From: Megaustenia siamemsis
Lineage: Eukaryota > Mollusca > Gastropoda > Stylommatophora > Ariophantidae
Reading direction: 5' to 3'
Length of the DNA: 64,000 bases
NCBI GenBank assembly: GCA_032433765.1
Contig: JAVIAB010000160.1
Coordinates: forward strand, 30,858,121 to 30,922,120
Translations under genes and position numbers: made by a program
Notes under the pieces: generated by a model
The model's input: only the letters and a program-made list of their open reading frames with translations
Told to the model about the DNA's origin: nothing
The model's database searches: none
Shown: in pieces, positions 51,160-62,760 of the stretch
How the letters are laid out: every line of letters begins with the position of its first letter
Position numbering within the stretch: position 1 is the first letter of the stretch

Positions 51160-51420
51160 TGACTCATTGCGACAGTCCACTATTAACTTATTGTAAAAAT
51201 CACACATTGTGACAGTGCACTAATGACTATGTAAAAATGACACATAATTGATTGTGACAATCCATTAATGATTTATTGTGAAAATCACACATAACTCATT
51301 GTGACAGTCCAGTTATGATTTATTGTGAAAATCACACATAACTCATTGTGACAGTCCATTTTGATTTTTTGTGAAAATCAACTAATGACTCATTGTGACA
51401 GACATTTAAATTTATGTATG
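51160..51420. repeat. Degenerate ~45-bp tandem repeat
   Basis: Repeated ACTCATTGTGACAGTCC, then TTATTGTGAAAATCACACAT motifs, five to six diverged units. Confidence 0.8.
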
Positions 51421-52264
51421 CCAATCCGGCAATGACTCTCTTAACGCCGGGCAGCTGTAACGCTTCCTAACAAATATATATATAATAATTATAATCTTGG
51501 TGGACTGGCTTCTTCTTCATTGGCCAGCTATTGCTACGCTTTTATATATTTAGATCAAAATGGGTCACGAAGAAATTTTGAGTGTCTTCAGGATTGACAT
51601 CTTTGTATGACTGATCTCGTATCACTAAGGATGACAGTTTTTGAACCACAGACCTCTTGTGCTTTGAGAGTACTGTTATGGAAACAGCGCCATATATTTT
51701 AGAGCAGTGATCTCTGCTGTATGTGCCACTTTGGCACGCAAGGTTTCTGTTTTTGAGATTGTGGTTCTGACCTATGTGCCGTCTTCGGCTCGAAAGGACA
51801 ATAGATAGATAGAATAATAATTCATTGTAGCAGACATCTCTAACGATCGTTTGCAACAAGCAACAATTACAAACCTTTGCTATAATTAATATTTTGTGTG
51901 TGCAGACGTTAACTAAAGACATCATTTACAAATATTGGTAGTAGACAGAACAGGCTCCACGCAGCTTGTACATAATTTGTATATCACAAATGTAGACCAA
52001 TGTGTATTTGGTCTACTACACAAGGACCTAACATCCTAAAAAAAAGCAAATTATAGACACAGTACAACTAAATCATCAATCAACTTAAGATAACATGAAC
52101 TATTTTAAAATACAAATTTGGTGCATTTGTAATTTGTGCATTTTTTATTCAAGTTAGAAAAAAACGTTAACTTTAATTTTCCATACTTTTTTTTTCTATT
52201 AAAAATGCATTTCCTACACAAACCACGTGTTTCTCTGTATTTTTATATAATAGAAGCCACTTAG
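51421..52264. other. Intergenic, nothing recognised
   Basis: A 127-codon minus frame (51542-51925) has no recognisable domain, biased composition or neighbour support; not called as a gene. Confidence 0.5.
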
Positions 52265-52640
52265 TTTGGTTTGGTCGACGGATCATCCTCATTGCATATC
52301 AGACAGTCCATAAATGATCAAGTCTCCTCCCCGGGATGTTTATCTGTACGTAGGTTCTGATGGCTCCAGTTCTGTATTGGTTTGTTATTTTGATGTATCT
52401 GCCCGCGAAGCTCTCCTTTCTGGCTTCTCTGGCCTTGACCTGATGTTCATGAAGTCTTAACTTGGTTGTAAATTCATGATCATTGATTAACTCATATCAG
52501 CGCCCTGTCAACCGGAGAACATTTAGAATGTCAGCCAGGTCCATTGCATGTCCACTATTCACGGCAGTTGTTTCAGTCCGGCTTTCAGCTCGCCCGTTTC
52601 CTCTCACACCGCAGTGTATATGAAGGAAAATGAAACAGAC
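52265..52640 (-). mobile_element. LINE zeta, degraded RNase H to C-terminus
   Basis: Minus reading contains GVRGNGRAESRTETTAV, LADILNVLR and ITNQYRTGAIRT, matching GVRGNERADRLASCAVV, RADIINALR and LINQYRTGVVSR of the element at 22925-24310. Several stops. Confidence 0.7.
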
Positions 52641-53461
52641 CCAAATCAGTTCTCAGTTATTTAGTGACACCAACCACTGTCTTCGCACAAGCATCCTTCG
52701 ATTATCCTGAGCATACTCATGGAGAGTAGTAAGACAATTACATTTCACCTACGATCTTGAAGTTAAGCTATATAAGAATTAACCTGGTTCATGACAAAGA
52801 AATATAGGAATTAATCTGGTTTGTGGAGCTGGCTAGTGTCCAGGGTAGTGTTTTGGTAGTTAGCAGACTTCATAGTTGTTGTAAGCTGACATAGGTTGAT
52901 GAGTTAATTTATTAGTCCAGGGTGTTAGATGACCACCTAACACCCCCCCCCCCAATTAATGAATAGATTGGTTAATTAGTGATGGACTCTGCGTTTCTCG
53001 CCAGATTTGAAAGAGCTAATCAGCGCGGGTTTAGTTTTCCCGCTCAAACTATAGCCACGACCATTTCGGAAGCATTACCGCTATATTAGGAAATAGCGTT
53101 ACGTCAGTTACTTCATAGATATTGTGCATACATACTTATAATAATAATTATTAAATCATTATTACATCCTTGCGGACGTAAAAATACCATATTTACGATA
53201 AATAGGGCCGTATTCAATAATATATACTAGCTACGCTGGATACAAGCGCTAGCTCATGATTCAATATTCTACTTCCTACCGCGAGAGCAGAGTGGAAATC
53301 GCATTATGTCTTCTGAATTTGATAACAGCACTGTCTCGAAACTTGCTGTGTCATTTTTTTATTTCCTCTCCATGTGCTATGATCTGCAGCCAGATTTTCC
53401 CAGTTTTTTCCTCACTGATAAAAAAAAATTCTCACAAGAAAGCCCTACAAACATCCTTCTA
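52641..53461. other. Intergenic, nothing recognised
   Basis: One poly-C run near 52944. No coding or repeat family identified. Confidence 0.6.
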
Positions 53462-54431
53462 CAGGGTGTTTATAAAGTCTCACTACACTTGGTATCTATA
53501 GGGTGTTTATAAAGTCTCACTACACTTGGTATCTATAGGGTGTTTATAAAGTCTCACTACACTTGGTATCTATAGGGTGTTTATAAAGTCTCACTACACT
53601 TGGTATCTATAGGGTGTTTATAAAGTCTCACTACACTTGGTATCTATAGGGTGTTTATAAAGTCTCACTACACTTGGTATCTATAGGGTGTTTATAAAGT
53701 CTCACTACACTTGGTATCTATAGGGTGTTTATAAAGTCTCACTACACTTGGTATCTATAGGGTGTTTATAAAGTCTCACTACACTTGGTATCTATAGGGT
53801 GTTTATAAAGTCTCACTACACTTGGTATCTATAGGGTGTTTATAAAGTCTCACTACACTTGGTATCTATAGGGTGTTTATAAAGTCTCACTACACTTGGT
53901 ATCTATAGGGTGTTTATAAAGTCTCACTACACTTGGTATCTATAGGGTGTTTATAAAGTCTCACTACACTTGGTATCTATAGGGTGTTTATAAAGTCTCA
54001 CTACACTTGGTATCTATAGGGTGTTTATAAAGTCTCACTACACTTGGTATCTATAGGGTGTTTATAAAGTCTCACTACACTTGGTATCTATAGGGTGTTT
54101 ATAAAGTCTCACTACACTTGGTATCTAGGTCAATTTGAAAAAAATGTTTATGACGTCATCACAATATGTGCTCAATGGTAAGTTTACTTGTTGCGACAGT
54201 TTTCTTAATGACTTGTCTGGACTTTTAAGGATTCTGTCTTGGATATCTAACATATTTCATCATTCACAGCAGGCCTACCAGATCGTGGAGCATCTTCCAC
54301 ATTTCCAGTAGCAATAAACTTATTCAACAAATTTCATTGACAGTGGGAGCACATATTGTGATGACGTCATAAACTTTTTTTTTTCAAATTGACCTAGATA
54401 CCAAGTGTAGTGAGACTTTATAAACACCCTG
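53462..54431. mobile_element. Non-autonomous mariner-type element with an amplified terminal repeat
   Basis: Terminal inverted repeats of about 88 bp start CAGGGTGTTTATAAAGTCTC and continue through GGTATCTAGGTCAATTTG to TATGACGTCATCACAATATG. The right copy is 54343-54431 and the inner left copy 54091-54176. TA flanks at 53460-53461 and 54432-54433. The 160-bp interior, read on minus, keeps a transposase helix-turn-helix trace (NKFIATGNVEDAPRSGRPAV, then ILKSPDKSLRKLSQQVN), so it is a deletion derivative of a mariner relative. Inside the left terminus a 37-bp segment is repeated 18 times. Confidence 0.85.
53464..54127. repeat. 37-bp tandem array inside a transposon terminus
   Basis: Eighteen units beginning GGGTGTTTATAAAGTCTCAC (starts 53464 to 54093, exact 37-bp steps) with no differences that I can see. 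The unit is the outer part of the transposon's terminal inverted repeat; the right terminus has only one copy. Confidence 0.97.
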
Positions 54432-54439
54432 TATTTCAG

Positions 54440-54600
54440 CACTGATCTACCCTTTGGTCTCGCTCCATCTCTAAGTTTCCCATACAATATTTGTTTGGGA
54501 TTACATTTTTTTTGGTTGTCCATTCTTCCCGCGTGACCCACCCATCGTTGTCTCCGATTCCTAAGTAAGACCATGATGGGCGGAGTGTGGCTCGCTGCAA
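54440..54600 (-). mobile_element. LINE C-terminal relic
   Basis: Minus reading RRQRWVGHAGRMDNQKKCNP followed by KQILYGKLRDGARPKGRS, a non-LTR C-terminal signature of the delta type but from another lineage (LGHV-RM-D-R-PK--LYGEL pattern). Directly abuts the mariner-type element. Confidence 0.7.
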
Positions 54601-54859
54601 GAAGATAGTTTGTTACATTGTCCCGCTATATGCTGTTCTTAAACATGCAAAGACAACGTACATTAAAAAAAGTGTATAACCTGTTATCTCACCCAACATA
54701 GGTAGTCCAAGATTATGATCCATATAAAAGTGTACCATCATCATGCAGACCTGGCATAATTATGTCGTCTAATGTAGGTGCATTTAAGCCAAGTATAAAC
54801 AATAGGTATCTGTCTCCCATAACTGAAATTGGGCCATAGCGAAAAAAAATATCCTCTCT

Positions 54860-55800
54860 ATTTCAGCATCATCATCAAGTGCCATCTCCACAGCGAAGTT
54901 TGGTTACCATGGAGCGCCATTCTGCTCTGTCTCTTGCTTTGATGGTGCAGGTTGTCATAGGCAGACTTGTCCATGTTAGTCTTGGTCTGCCTCTGCCTCT
55001 TTTACCTTGTATTTTCCCCTCCAAGGTTACTTTTAGTATACTGTTGTGTCTTTTAAATTGGCTTAAAAATTGCATTTGTCATGTTTGAATTGGATTCAGT
55101 AGTTCTCTTTTCATTTTTTTAGTTGTTTTAAGACTTTATTGTTTGTTTTCTATTCTTTCCATCCAACTCTACATATTCTTCTATATATCCACATTTCAAA
55201 GGCTTCAATTCTCTGTTCTGTTTTCTTGTCTAATATCTATATAGGAAGACATAGCATTTTGCTATTCTTAGTTTTTGCCCTGTTATTTGATTTGATGTTA
55301 GTATATTTTTCATGGCATTAAAGTTGCTTTTTGCCATTCCTATTCTTTTGTTTATTTCAATTTTACACTTTCCATCACTGTAGTATGTCCAAGGTAGTTG
55401 TAGTTCTGAACTGTCTCTATGTCTGTTCCTTTAATTTTAATATCCACTTGTTGGTTTTGAGTATTTTCTTTGTTTATGATCATAGTTCTACTCTTTTTTA
55501 TATTCATATCTAATCCATAATATTTTTGCTTGTCATGTTTATTTCATAAATAATTGTTGTAGATCTTTAGGGATGTTCTGCTAGTAATATAGTATCATCA
55601 GTAAATCTTAGGTTATTGATTATTTTTCCATTAATGATAGGCCTGGGATTTTTGTGATATTTTAAAAGATTTTCTCAGTGTATAGACTGCACAAGCATGG
55701 TGATAGGATGTATCCCTGTCTTACTCCTCTTTTTATATCAATGAGTGTAGAGTTTTCCGTGTTATATTTTATTATTGCTGTTTGTTCCCAGTATAAATTA
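54860..55800 (-). mobile_element. RTE-beta LINE, degraded
   Basis: Antisense to plus-strand sequence starting CATCATCATCAAGTGCCATC (3' terminus). Minus frames include FKRHNSILKVTLEGKIQGKR, RGRGRPRLTWTS and ARDRAEWRSMVTKLRCGDGT. Further inward the RT region is detectable as the antisense of the YADD block near 55590. Many stops and small deletions. Confidence 0.85.
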
Positions 55801-56800
55801 CCAATCTCAGTCTTTCTTTAAAACTGGGAACTATTGATATGGTGATAGGAGGGATAAACAACAAGATATGTTTGACGGCGTAATCTCTCATACACTCACT
55901 TACAGTGTTACGAGTGACGTCGATAATATTGTTTGTTTGTTTGGAAAAGTTGAGATAGTTTAACAGCTGTTGAACGAAGCTTTTTTCAATATTGGATATT
56001 CAGATGAGGACAGAATCAAGGCTGAATCCATAATTAAAAACTTGAATCTGGTGGCTCTTGTGTAATGTAAAGTTTACGTTGATAGAGGTGTCACTGAAAA
56101 TGTTGCTAGTGATGTGACTGGTGTCTGTATGGGACTGCTCCTATACACCATCGGACCTGTCTATGTTTTGTGTGAGATATATCATCTGAACTTCAGTTTG
56201 GTTGGATCCTAGATGTGTTGAAGCGAAGAGATTTTCATCTTGCAGATACACCTGCAAATGATCAACTTCTCCAGCAATTTTCCAACACAAGGGAGGAGGC
56301 TGATGGGTATTCGTATGAATATTTTTTTCTGTCACTTTTCTAAGTCAAGGTATGGTATGTAGAGATCTCCTCCAACGCTGATGATATTTGTCATAAGTGT
56401 AAAATACGGTTAACGATCCTGAAAACGCAGTCGGCGAGGCTGCGTTGTCGGCAAGCTTGAAGAAGTCAATTTCGAACGCTGACATTGACAAATACCTGAG
56501 CACTGTCCTTCACCCTCATTGTAATGTTTAAGTAAGGTTCCTGGAATGAAATTCGGCATCTAGGGATCTTCGCGTCCAACATATCCAAGGCTGTGATTGA
56601 GCTCGATGTTTTACATCCTCTTAACAGAGGATGATGAGCCTGTAAATCATGGCAGCCTTGTTGTCATCTCACGGGTCTAGGTATGGTATGCAGAGATCTC
56701 GTTCAAGGTAAATAATACCTGTTTTGAGTGTCAAATTTGGTTAACGATAATGAAAAAAGGACATGATGACGGAATTCTAGGGGTATGAGGAATATTGTGA
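55801..56800. other. Intergenic, one short direct repeat
   Basis: 56340-56430 and 56680-56760 share AGGTATGGTATG(T/C)AGAGATC, then TTTGGTTAACGAT/TACGGTTAACGAT. Nothing else recognised. Confidence 0.6.
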
Positions 56801-57175
56801 TAAGACCATGATTATCATGTACCATAACAACAGACGCAGGCAATCAGCATGCCCGACCTCATTTGCTTGTCCACAGTGCAACTTATCAGTTCAGTTGTTG
56901 AGTTTTTTCATACCAAAACACCAAACTATCTACCATCTTCTCTCTTTATCGATCGCGAGCTCACCTTCCATATACTTTGCTAGTTGTACACAAGTATTCG
57001 AACTTTCATTTTTTTCATGATGTGCCCGTAAAATGTCGGTTGTTTCTTTCGACTGTTAATTAAGAGCTCTCTTTTTGTGTTGGACTCTTTTCAAACGCTC
57101 AGGGAACGTTCAAATTCTTCTGAGAAAGCCCACATCTGTGGCCTCTAATCATCTTTTCATTTGGTTGTCTGCTGA
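56800..57175 (-). mobile_element. RTE-alpha 3' end, strongly diverged
   Basis: Antisense layout of the alpha C-terminus as at 44350-44715: CATGTACCATAACAAC at the 3' end, ACAAGTATTCGAACTTTC, CATGATGTGCCCGTAAAATG, TTCTTCTGAGAAAGCCCACA. Confidence 0.75.
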
Positions 57176-59334
57176 CCATCGGTAAGCCAGCTCCTGTATA
57201 CTTGAGTCTGACAGGCGATGCGCGAAAAATTAGTGGGAAGCAAGTAGATATGGACACCGTACGCAAAGACATGAGAATCTTTGCCAAAATCATAGCCACG
57301 GGTCTGATGGTGACATTTGTCTAATGATTTGACATCAACCCGCTACTTTTCAACATCTACACTTTTAAAAGTAACAGGTGAGTCGACTAAGGTTATAAAT
57401 AGCATACTGCCCAACACTGACGCTTTTTAGTCTACTGCGAAGGTAGTGATAGGGACACGATGTACGCGAACACCAGACTGAGTTTACCCGATTGTTCAGA
57501 CTTTGCTGTGAGAGGAAGTAATGGCTTACCAGATGAAGGCGACTCCAACTTGGGTCTCTCTGAGCAAACATATTGTCAACACATCTACAATAGTTGTAAA
57601 AGTGGGTTCAGAAAATAAAGCGAGTGTCCGCAAAAGGCGGTGTTTCGGAAAACAATTTGATTGAAGTCTTGCCTTCAACCAACACATAGATCAACTTTTA
57701 AGGAAAGATACTTTGAGTTTTCACCAGCTGTTTATCCAGTTACCAATTGCTTACACGCAACGTGATCCCCGTCACCGTGAAAAAAGGCATCCCATTCTTG
57801 GCGTAAATCACAAGCCATAATGCGACCAGCATACAATGAACCCGTTCCAACCATGCTAACAGCTCATGGATTTTCCCTTCACAATCGAATTTCCAGGCAC
57901 GAACAGGAAACAGATCTTTACAATACTTTTCTCCATTTCAGAATTTCTCCATGACCAACTCCCAGCACACGACCAGACCACTGACCATATGTGACACAAA
58001 CTGACCACTCACAGCGAACAAGGACTATCACTTTTTTCCAGGTACTTAGCGAGTAGTCGCTTTCAGATTTGTGAGATCACGAGTTGCTTCCCGAACATTG
58101 CACTATTGGAAAACTTGAAGTCTATTTGAAAAATTATACCGTCTGGTGTTTAATCTTATGTGTATCATTTTTTTCGGAGCGATGGGAATAAGTAAGTCTA
58201 TGGAAATTGCCGTTAGCAAATTTGTAGAAGTCTTTCTTGAATTTTGACATTCTCAAATCTCGAGGTACGGTGTTTAATCTAAATAGAACCACTGAGAATG
58301 TTATAACACCAAAGGTAGCCTTAGTCACATAACCAGAAGCGTGAAACAGACAAAACAGACAAGTTGTGTTAAAGAGCTTGACATTTATGGGATAATGAAC
58401 GATTACGGCAACTTATTGTCAAAGATTAATCCCGGATTGGTCTACCTACGACGAAGGTAGAGATAGAGAGCATTATATGCGCGAACCCCAGACCGAACTT
58501 GCCCAATTGTTCAGAAGATGCTGTGAGAAGTGAACACTGGTGAGCCAGACGAAGACAACTGTAAATTTGTGTCTCTCCGATCAAATATACTGTGAACACA
58601 ACCACAACACTTGTACAAGTTGATTAAGAAACTATCGTAGGACCCACAACATACGGTTAGTCGAAAAAAGCACGAGTCATATTAAGACCACCAACCAATT
58701 CAACCGTTCAAACAAAACTAGCATCTGTCATTTTCCCGTGACAACCGAATGTCTAGTGACGAGCCGCAAACAGATCTTTACAACACCTCTAGTCCAGAGC
58801 CATTATGGAGCAGCTAAGTGTCCTTCAACCTCACTGATAGCTGCAAGATAAAAAATTCTCCATGACCATCTTCCAACACGACAGCCGGTCGTGTGGTGGT
58901 TACATGCGACATCAACATGGTCAAAGAAGCAATTGTTTTCAAAGGAGAACTGTAGTCGGCTCAATGTTTCTCTTACAATGTAGGCGTTGATGAGACAGAG
59001 ATGAGACCTGTGATTGTTCGGGGATGTATGATTGTAGGTTCGGAAGTCAACCTACCGCACTTCAAAAAGACTTTCCAGTGGGAAAGGGCCGCTTAAATAT
59101 CTGGTTAAATATGACTGGACTGATACCAAGCGCTGAGCAATGAAGCAATCAAATGGCCCTCTACTGGACGCATCCTCGAGATCGTTTGCAACATTACCTG
59201 TCTCAACGCCCGAATGAAATCCCTCATAGATACCGGAGGCAAAAAAAGCATTACCCCTGGTCTTTCTACCGAAACGGCAGCTTTTCAGCTGACTATGGAT
59301 TTTGCAGCGCCCTTATAAAATCATCCAAAGGGCG
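57176..59334. other. Unclassified repeat-derived DNA with diverged direct repeats
   Basis: 57425-57610 and 58445-58635 align: GACGAAGGTAG/GCGAAGGTAG, ACGCGAACACCAGAC/GCGCGAACCCCAGAC, CGATTGTTCAGA/CAATTGTTCAGA, GTCTCTC(T/C)GA, AACACA. A second pair is 57890-57960 and 58740-58900 (AACAGATCTTTACAA, TTCTCCATGACCA). The order is the same in both, about 1 kb apart, so a larger unit was duplicated. No coding recognised. Confidence 0.55.
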
Positions 59335-59800
59335 AGTTGTTGCCCATGCAACATGTTTCTTCTCTCCACGCAGCCGAGCCCATGCAACATGTTTCTTCTC
59401 GCCGCGCAGCCGAGCCTATGCAACATGTTTCTTCTTTCCATGCAGCCGAGCCCATGCAACATGTTTCTTCTCTCCACGCAGCCGAGCCCATGCAACATGT
59501 TTCTTCTTTCCATGCAGCCGAGCCCATGCAACATGTTTCTTCTCTCCACACAGCCGAGCCCATGCAACATGTTTCTTCTCTCCACGCAGCCGAGCCCATG
59601 CAACATGTTTCTTCTCTCCAAACAGCCGAGCCCATGCAACATGTTTCTTCTCTCCACGCAGCCGAGCCCATGCAACATGTTTCTTCTCTCCACACAGCCG
59701 AGCCCATGCAACATGTTTCTTCTCTCCACGCAGCCGAGCCCATGCAACATGTTTCTTCTCTCCACGTAACCGAGCCCATGCAAGATGTTTCTTCTCTGGA
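59335..59800. repeat. 36-bp array grown from a SINE-D head
   Basis: About 13 units of CAGCCGAGCCCATGCAACAT plus GTTTCTTCTCTCCACG. The period is a multiple of three with no stop, so at least five frames remain open for 145-260 codons; this is a repeat artefact, not coding. The unit is the sequence found once at 26270-26320. Confidence 0.95.
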
Positions 59801-59890
59801 GACAAACATTTGTTCCCCGGCGTTTGGCTTTTCGTGGCAAGGCGCTGTGCCAAGGAGTATGGGTTCGATCCTGCTTCGGACCATCTATTG
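59801..59890 (+). mobile_element. SINE-D, box B part
   Basis: Continues from the array with GGCGCTGTGCCAAGGAGTAT and a box B-like GGGTTCGATCCTGC at about 59859-59872. Together with the CAGCCGAG head this reads like a tRNA-Leu/Ser-type SINE whose first half was amplified. Confidence 0.6.
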
Positions 59891-60009
59891 TTCTTTGTTT
59901 TTTGTTGTTGTTGTTTTCTGTTGTTGATTATTTGATTATTTGTATTTTTTTCCGAGTGCTGTAAACATACGTCTTTCTCTGATTTGATTGACCAACAAGT
60001 AATAGCAAA

Positions 60010-60430
60010 GGAGAAAACATTGACACTTTTTACATTGAGCTAGAGATGATCATGGAATAGTGTAAATCCCAAGAAATAACTATTATATTAGGGGATTTCA
60101 AGGCAAAGGTAGGAACAGCAAAAGTTCAAAATGTGAGTGGAAGACATGGCCTTGGATAGATGAATGACAGAGGGGATATATTGATAGATTGGGCAAAGAC
60201 ACATTAAATTATTATAAGTAGCACCTGGTTCAAACAACACCCTAGACGACTATGGACATAGATAAAAAAAAAGTACACAATCAAATTGATTTATACTAGT
60301 GCAGAAAAAATGCAGGAATGGGCTAACATCTGTTAAAACAAAGTCATGAGCAGATTGCAATAGTGAGCATGTATCAGTAGTTGGAAAAATGAGAATAAAA
60401 TTGCGGAAGACAGAAATCCCCAAGGTATTT
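60010..60430 (+). mobile_element. RTE-alpha endonuclease fragment
   Basis: Decayed AP-type endonuclease: YIELEMIMEXCKSQEITII, LGDFKAKVGTA (GDFNAK motif with N to K), GRHGLG, NDRGDILIDWAKTH and TWFKQHPRRLWT. The SDH-type block near the C-terminus is unclear. This is the only endonuclease remnant of the family in the window. It is cut at 60430 by a minus-strand I-superfamily fragment. Confidence 0.82.
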
Positions 60431-60437
60431 GAAATTA

Positions 60438-61203
60438 CAACTTATCTGCTTTCTCATCTCCTGGTATTTCACAGTGAGATTGGATCCACGACAGGGCAAT
60501 CATGTGGTGCTTGCAAAGTTCATTCAATAAGGTCTGCAGCTGTGGCAATTTTTGTTTATTATAGTGCCTGGAGCACTGATCGTGCATCTGTCATAAACAC
60601 TACAGGGTGTGAACTAATATAACTGTTCAGTCGTTTTTTCTATTGTCAACTTTATTGACTGGATTTATGCATCGTAATTGTGAGAATATTTCCCTTTTTA
60701 TATTTTTGTCAGACCCCTAGTATTATTTGGGTACTCGATGTATGCACCTGCTCTCCCATTCTTTACTGCATTCTGTACTGATCCATTTGTGAACACCCGA
60801 ATTCATAGATCGTGTGGGTATTCTTTATCCACGAAACTGAGAGTTTTTTGTTTTACGCTGTATACTATTCTGTTTCTCCTTGTCAAGTATTCCTTTCACT
60901 TCTGTCCATATTTGTATTGACAATCCGCACTCCTCTGTGCAAGGAGTCTATTCTGGTATGGGCAGTAGGGAGCTGACAACTTTAGGTATGTCTAGTGTCT
61001 GTCTACAAATTCGCTTGGCTTGGTGGATAAAACTGCTTCACTTAAGCCGTCCCCATGCAAGATTTTGGAATCTGTCCTTCATTGGAGGTCGTGGCATCCA
61101 TGATACTTTTTCTGCCTGTTTCAGCACCTTTGTGTCCCTCCGTTCTATCAGTACTTGTATCTTTCACAATTTCTCCATCTCCAATATTGGTGTTGATTTC
61201 AGA
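60438..61203 (-). mobile_element. I-superfamily LINE fragment, RNase H region
   Basis: Reverse complement of about 43026-43780 of the element at 41388-44211, about 750 bp, with many substitutions and small indels. Both ends are internal to the parent element, so this is not a simple 5'-truncated insertion. Confidence 0.85.
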
Positions 61204-61413
61204 GAAAACAGAAATAATGGTCATAGCGAATAAACAGTCACCACCATCATGCAGCATAAAAATAAACAGGACAAATCTGAAACTAGGGCAATGCATCATA
61301 TACTTGGGCATAATAATAACATCAGATGGAAGATGCGCCACATAAATAAAAAGCAGAATAGCTCAGACAAAAATAGTATTTCAAAAAATGAAAACGTCTT
61401 ATGCAACAAGTCT
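61204..61413 (+). mobile_element. RTE-alpha fragment (RT thumb region)
   Basis: Frame SEKTEIMVIANKQSPP, then CIIYLGIIITSDGRCAT and AQTKIVFQKM, matching the alpha block at 17110-17320. The host frame continues after the K insertion at 62234. Confidence 0.82.
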
Positions 61414-62223
61414 GGTTATGACTATGGCTAGCCGAAGGCCACGATATCCCTGCAAACGAATTATAATCTATAATTGCTCAACCGCCCGCGCCAATGGAAT
61501 CATCGAAATTAAAACTCATCTTCTAAAAAAAAAAAAAAACCCATCTCATTGAAAGATCCATACAAAGAAAGGCAGCTGCAGTTCCCATCAAAGCAGCTAC
61601 AGCACACGCAAAAATACACAAGGCCAAGCGGCACCGACAGCGAACGCAGCTGAATTGTCCGTCGTCATACGATATCTTCATTTATCGTAAGCAATCGAAG
61701 GGGAGGGGGTGCCTCGGTAATCTAATTGGGAAAACAGCCCAACTGGGCTACCGACGCTCGGACAACCCTTGTTCGAATCCCGCTGGAAGCATTGTGAATC
61801 GTGCTCGTAGTTGGAAAAAAATACCTCCTCGGTCGACCTAGCCGCTGGCAGAAATGGGTACCAAGGTATTACTCTGGGAATGTGGGGAATGCCGATTCGC
61901 ATCCTGAGTTTCGGTGCTTGTAGTGACACTATCCAAATGTCTCCGAACACTTCTGGACAGGCGGCCGAGCACATATTGGTGAAAACTCCCGTGCTACGAT
62001 GCCGATTCAAGTCTCGTACTTTACTTTTACCATTTAAGCAATCGGCATATCGAAACACGATATCCATGAAAAACACAGCTTACGGTGTGCACAGAGCACT
62101 AAACTCAGTAGCTCCGGAAGTAAACCGAGTTGGAATATGAGGAAACTGCAACAAGGAACACTTTTCAGACTGAGCCTCAATGGTTCCTGCCACCTATCCG
62201 CCATGTTGATCGGAAGTCCTCAA
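61414..62223 (-). mobile_element. Family K retroposon, interrupted by SINE-B
   Basis: Target duplication CAACAAGTCT at 61404-61413 and 62224-62233 inside RTE-alpha. Net of the nested SINE and its duplication the copy is about 463 bp. The 3' end (minus) is CCTTC plus a CATAGTCATAACC-type tail. The 5' end begins just at the end of the K coding region (AGGACTTCCGATCAACATGG). Confidence 0.85.
61698..62034 (+). mobile_element. SINE-B, complete tRNA-derived SINE
   Basis: Head GTGCCTCGGTAATCTAATTG (box A region) and TTGTTCGAATCCCGC (box B, about 61769-61783), then the body shared with 15845-16085. Target duplication TAAGCAATCG at 61688-61697 and 62035-62044. It sits inside a K retroposon, which sits inside RTE-alpha. 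Confidence 0.9.
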
Positions 62224-62233
62224 CAACAAGTCT

Positions 62234-62690
62234 ACCTCAATAGAAGTGAGAAAGAGAGTTTATTAGTGCTTTATAGAGCAAATTCTGACCTATGGATGCA
62301 AATCGTGTACAGTAGACAAACAAACGAAAAGTTTATTAGAGGCCTCAGATATGAGATTTTCAGAAAAATGTTGAAAGTTCCCCGAACAACAGACCAATAA
62401 AGACATTCTCAAAGAGGCCAACACAAAAATGGAGTTCCTAAAAAACATCAGAAAGCAACATTTTTCGGGGATATCGTGAGTAGAGAAAAGTTGGAATACT
62501 TGGTTACAACTGGCAAAATACAGGGAAAGCGAAATTGCGAACGACAAAGAGAGAAGATACTAGATAGTTTGGTGTCATGGCATGGAAAATAGTCAACAAC
62601 AGAACTGATACGATGCTCTGTGGATAGAAGATTGTAGAAGGGCATGATCACCTAAGCATGATGGCACACGATGACGAAGATGATAGTTAA
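62234..62690 (+). mobile_element. RTE-alpha C-terminus and 3' end
   Basis: Resumes with VRKRVY-like text (SEKESLLVLYRANSDLWMQI), FRKMLKVPRTTDQ, and after stops FRGYREXRKVGILGYNWQN-like decay of LFGHVMRREQLEYIVTTGK. Ends with the degraded 3' terminus and a GATGACGAAGATGATAG tail. Confidence 0.8.
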
Positions 62691-62760
62691 AAGTCGAAAA
62701 GAGTGTATCAAAATGGCTTCTGCCCGCGGAAAAATTAAGTAATTAAAAACCTATAAATGC
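62690..62760 (+). repeat. Third dispersed copy of satellite-edge sequence
   Basis: GTCGAAAAGAGTGTATCAAA, then ATGGCTTCTGCCCGCGGAAA aligns with GTTGAAAAGAGTAAACCAAA, ATGGCCGCGCTCCGAGCAAA (from 15213) and with 25398-25435. No satellite unit is attached here. Confidence 0.65.

Noticed and set aside
51542..51925. 127-codon minus frame as a gene
   Set aside because: No motif, repeat or splice support and no upstream context.
59153..59935. Overlapping long open frames on both strands over the 36-bp array
   Set aside because: A stop-free unit whose length is a multiple of three keeps many frames open; no domain, and the unit derives from a SINE head.
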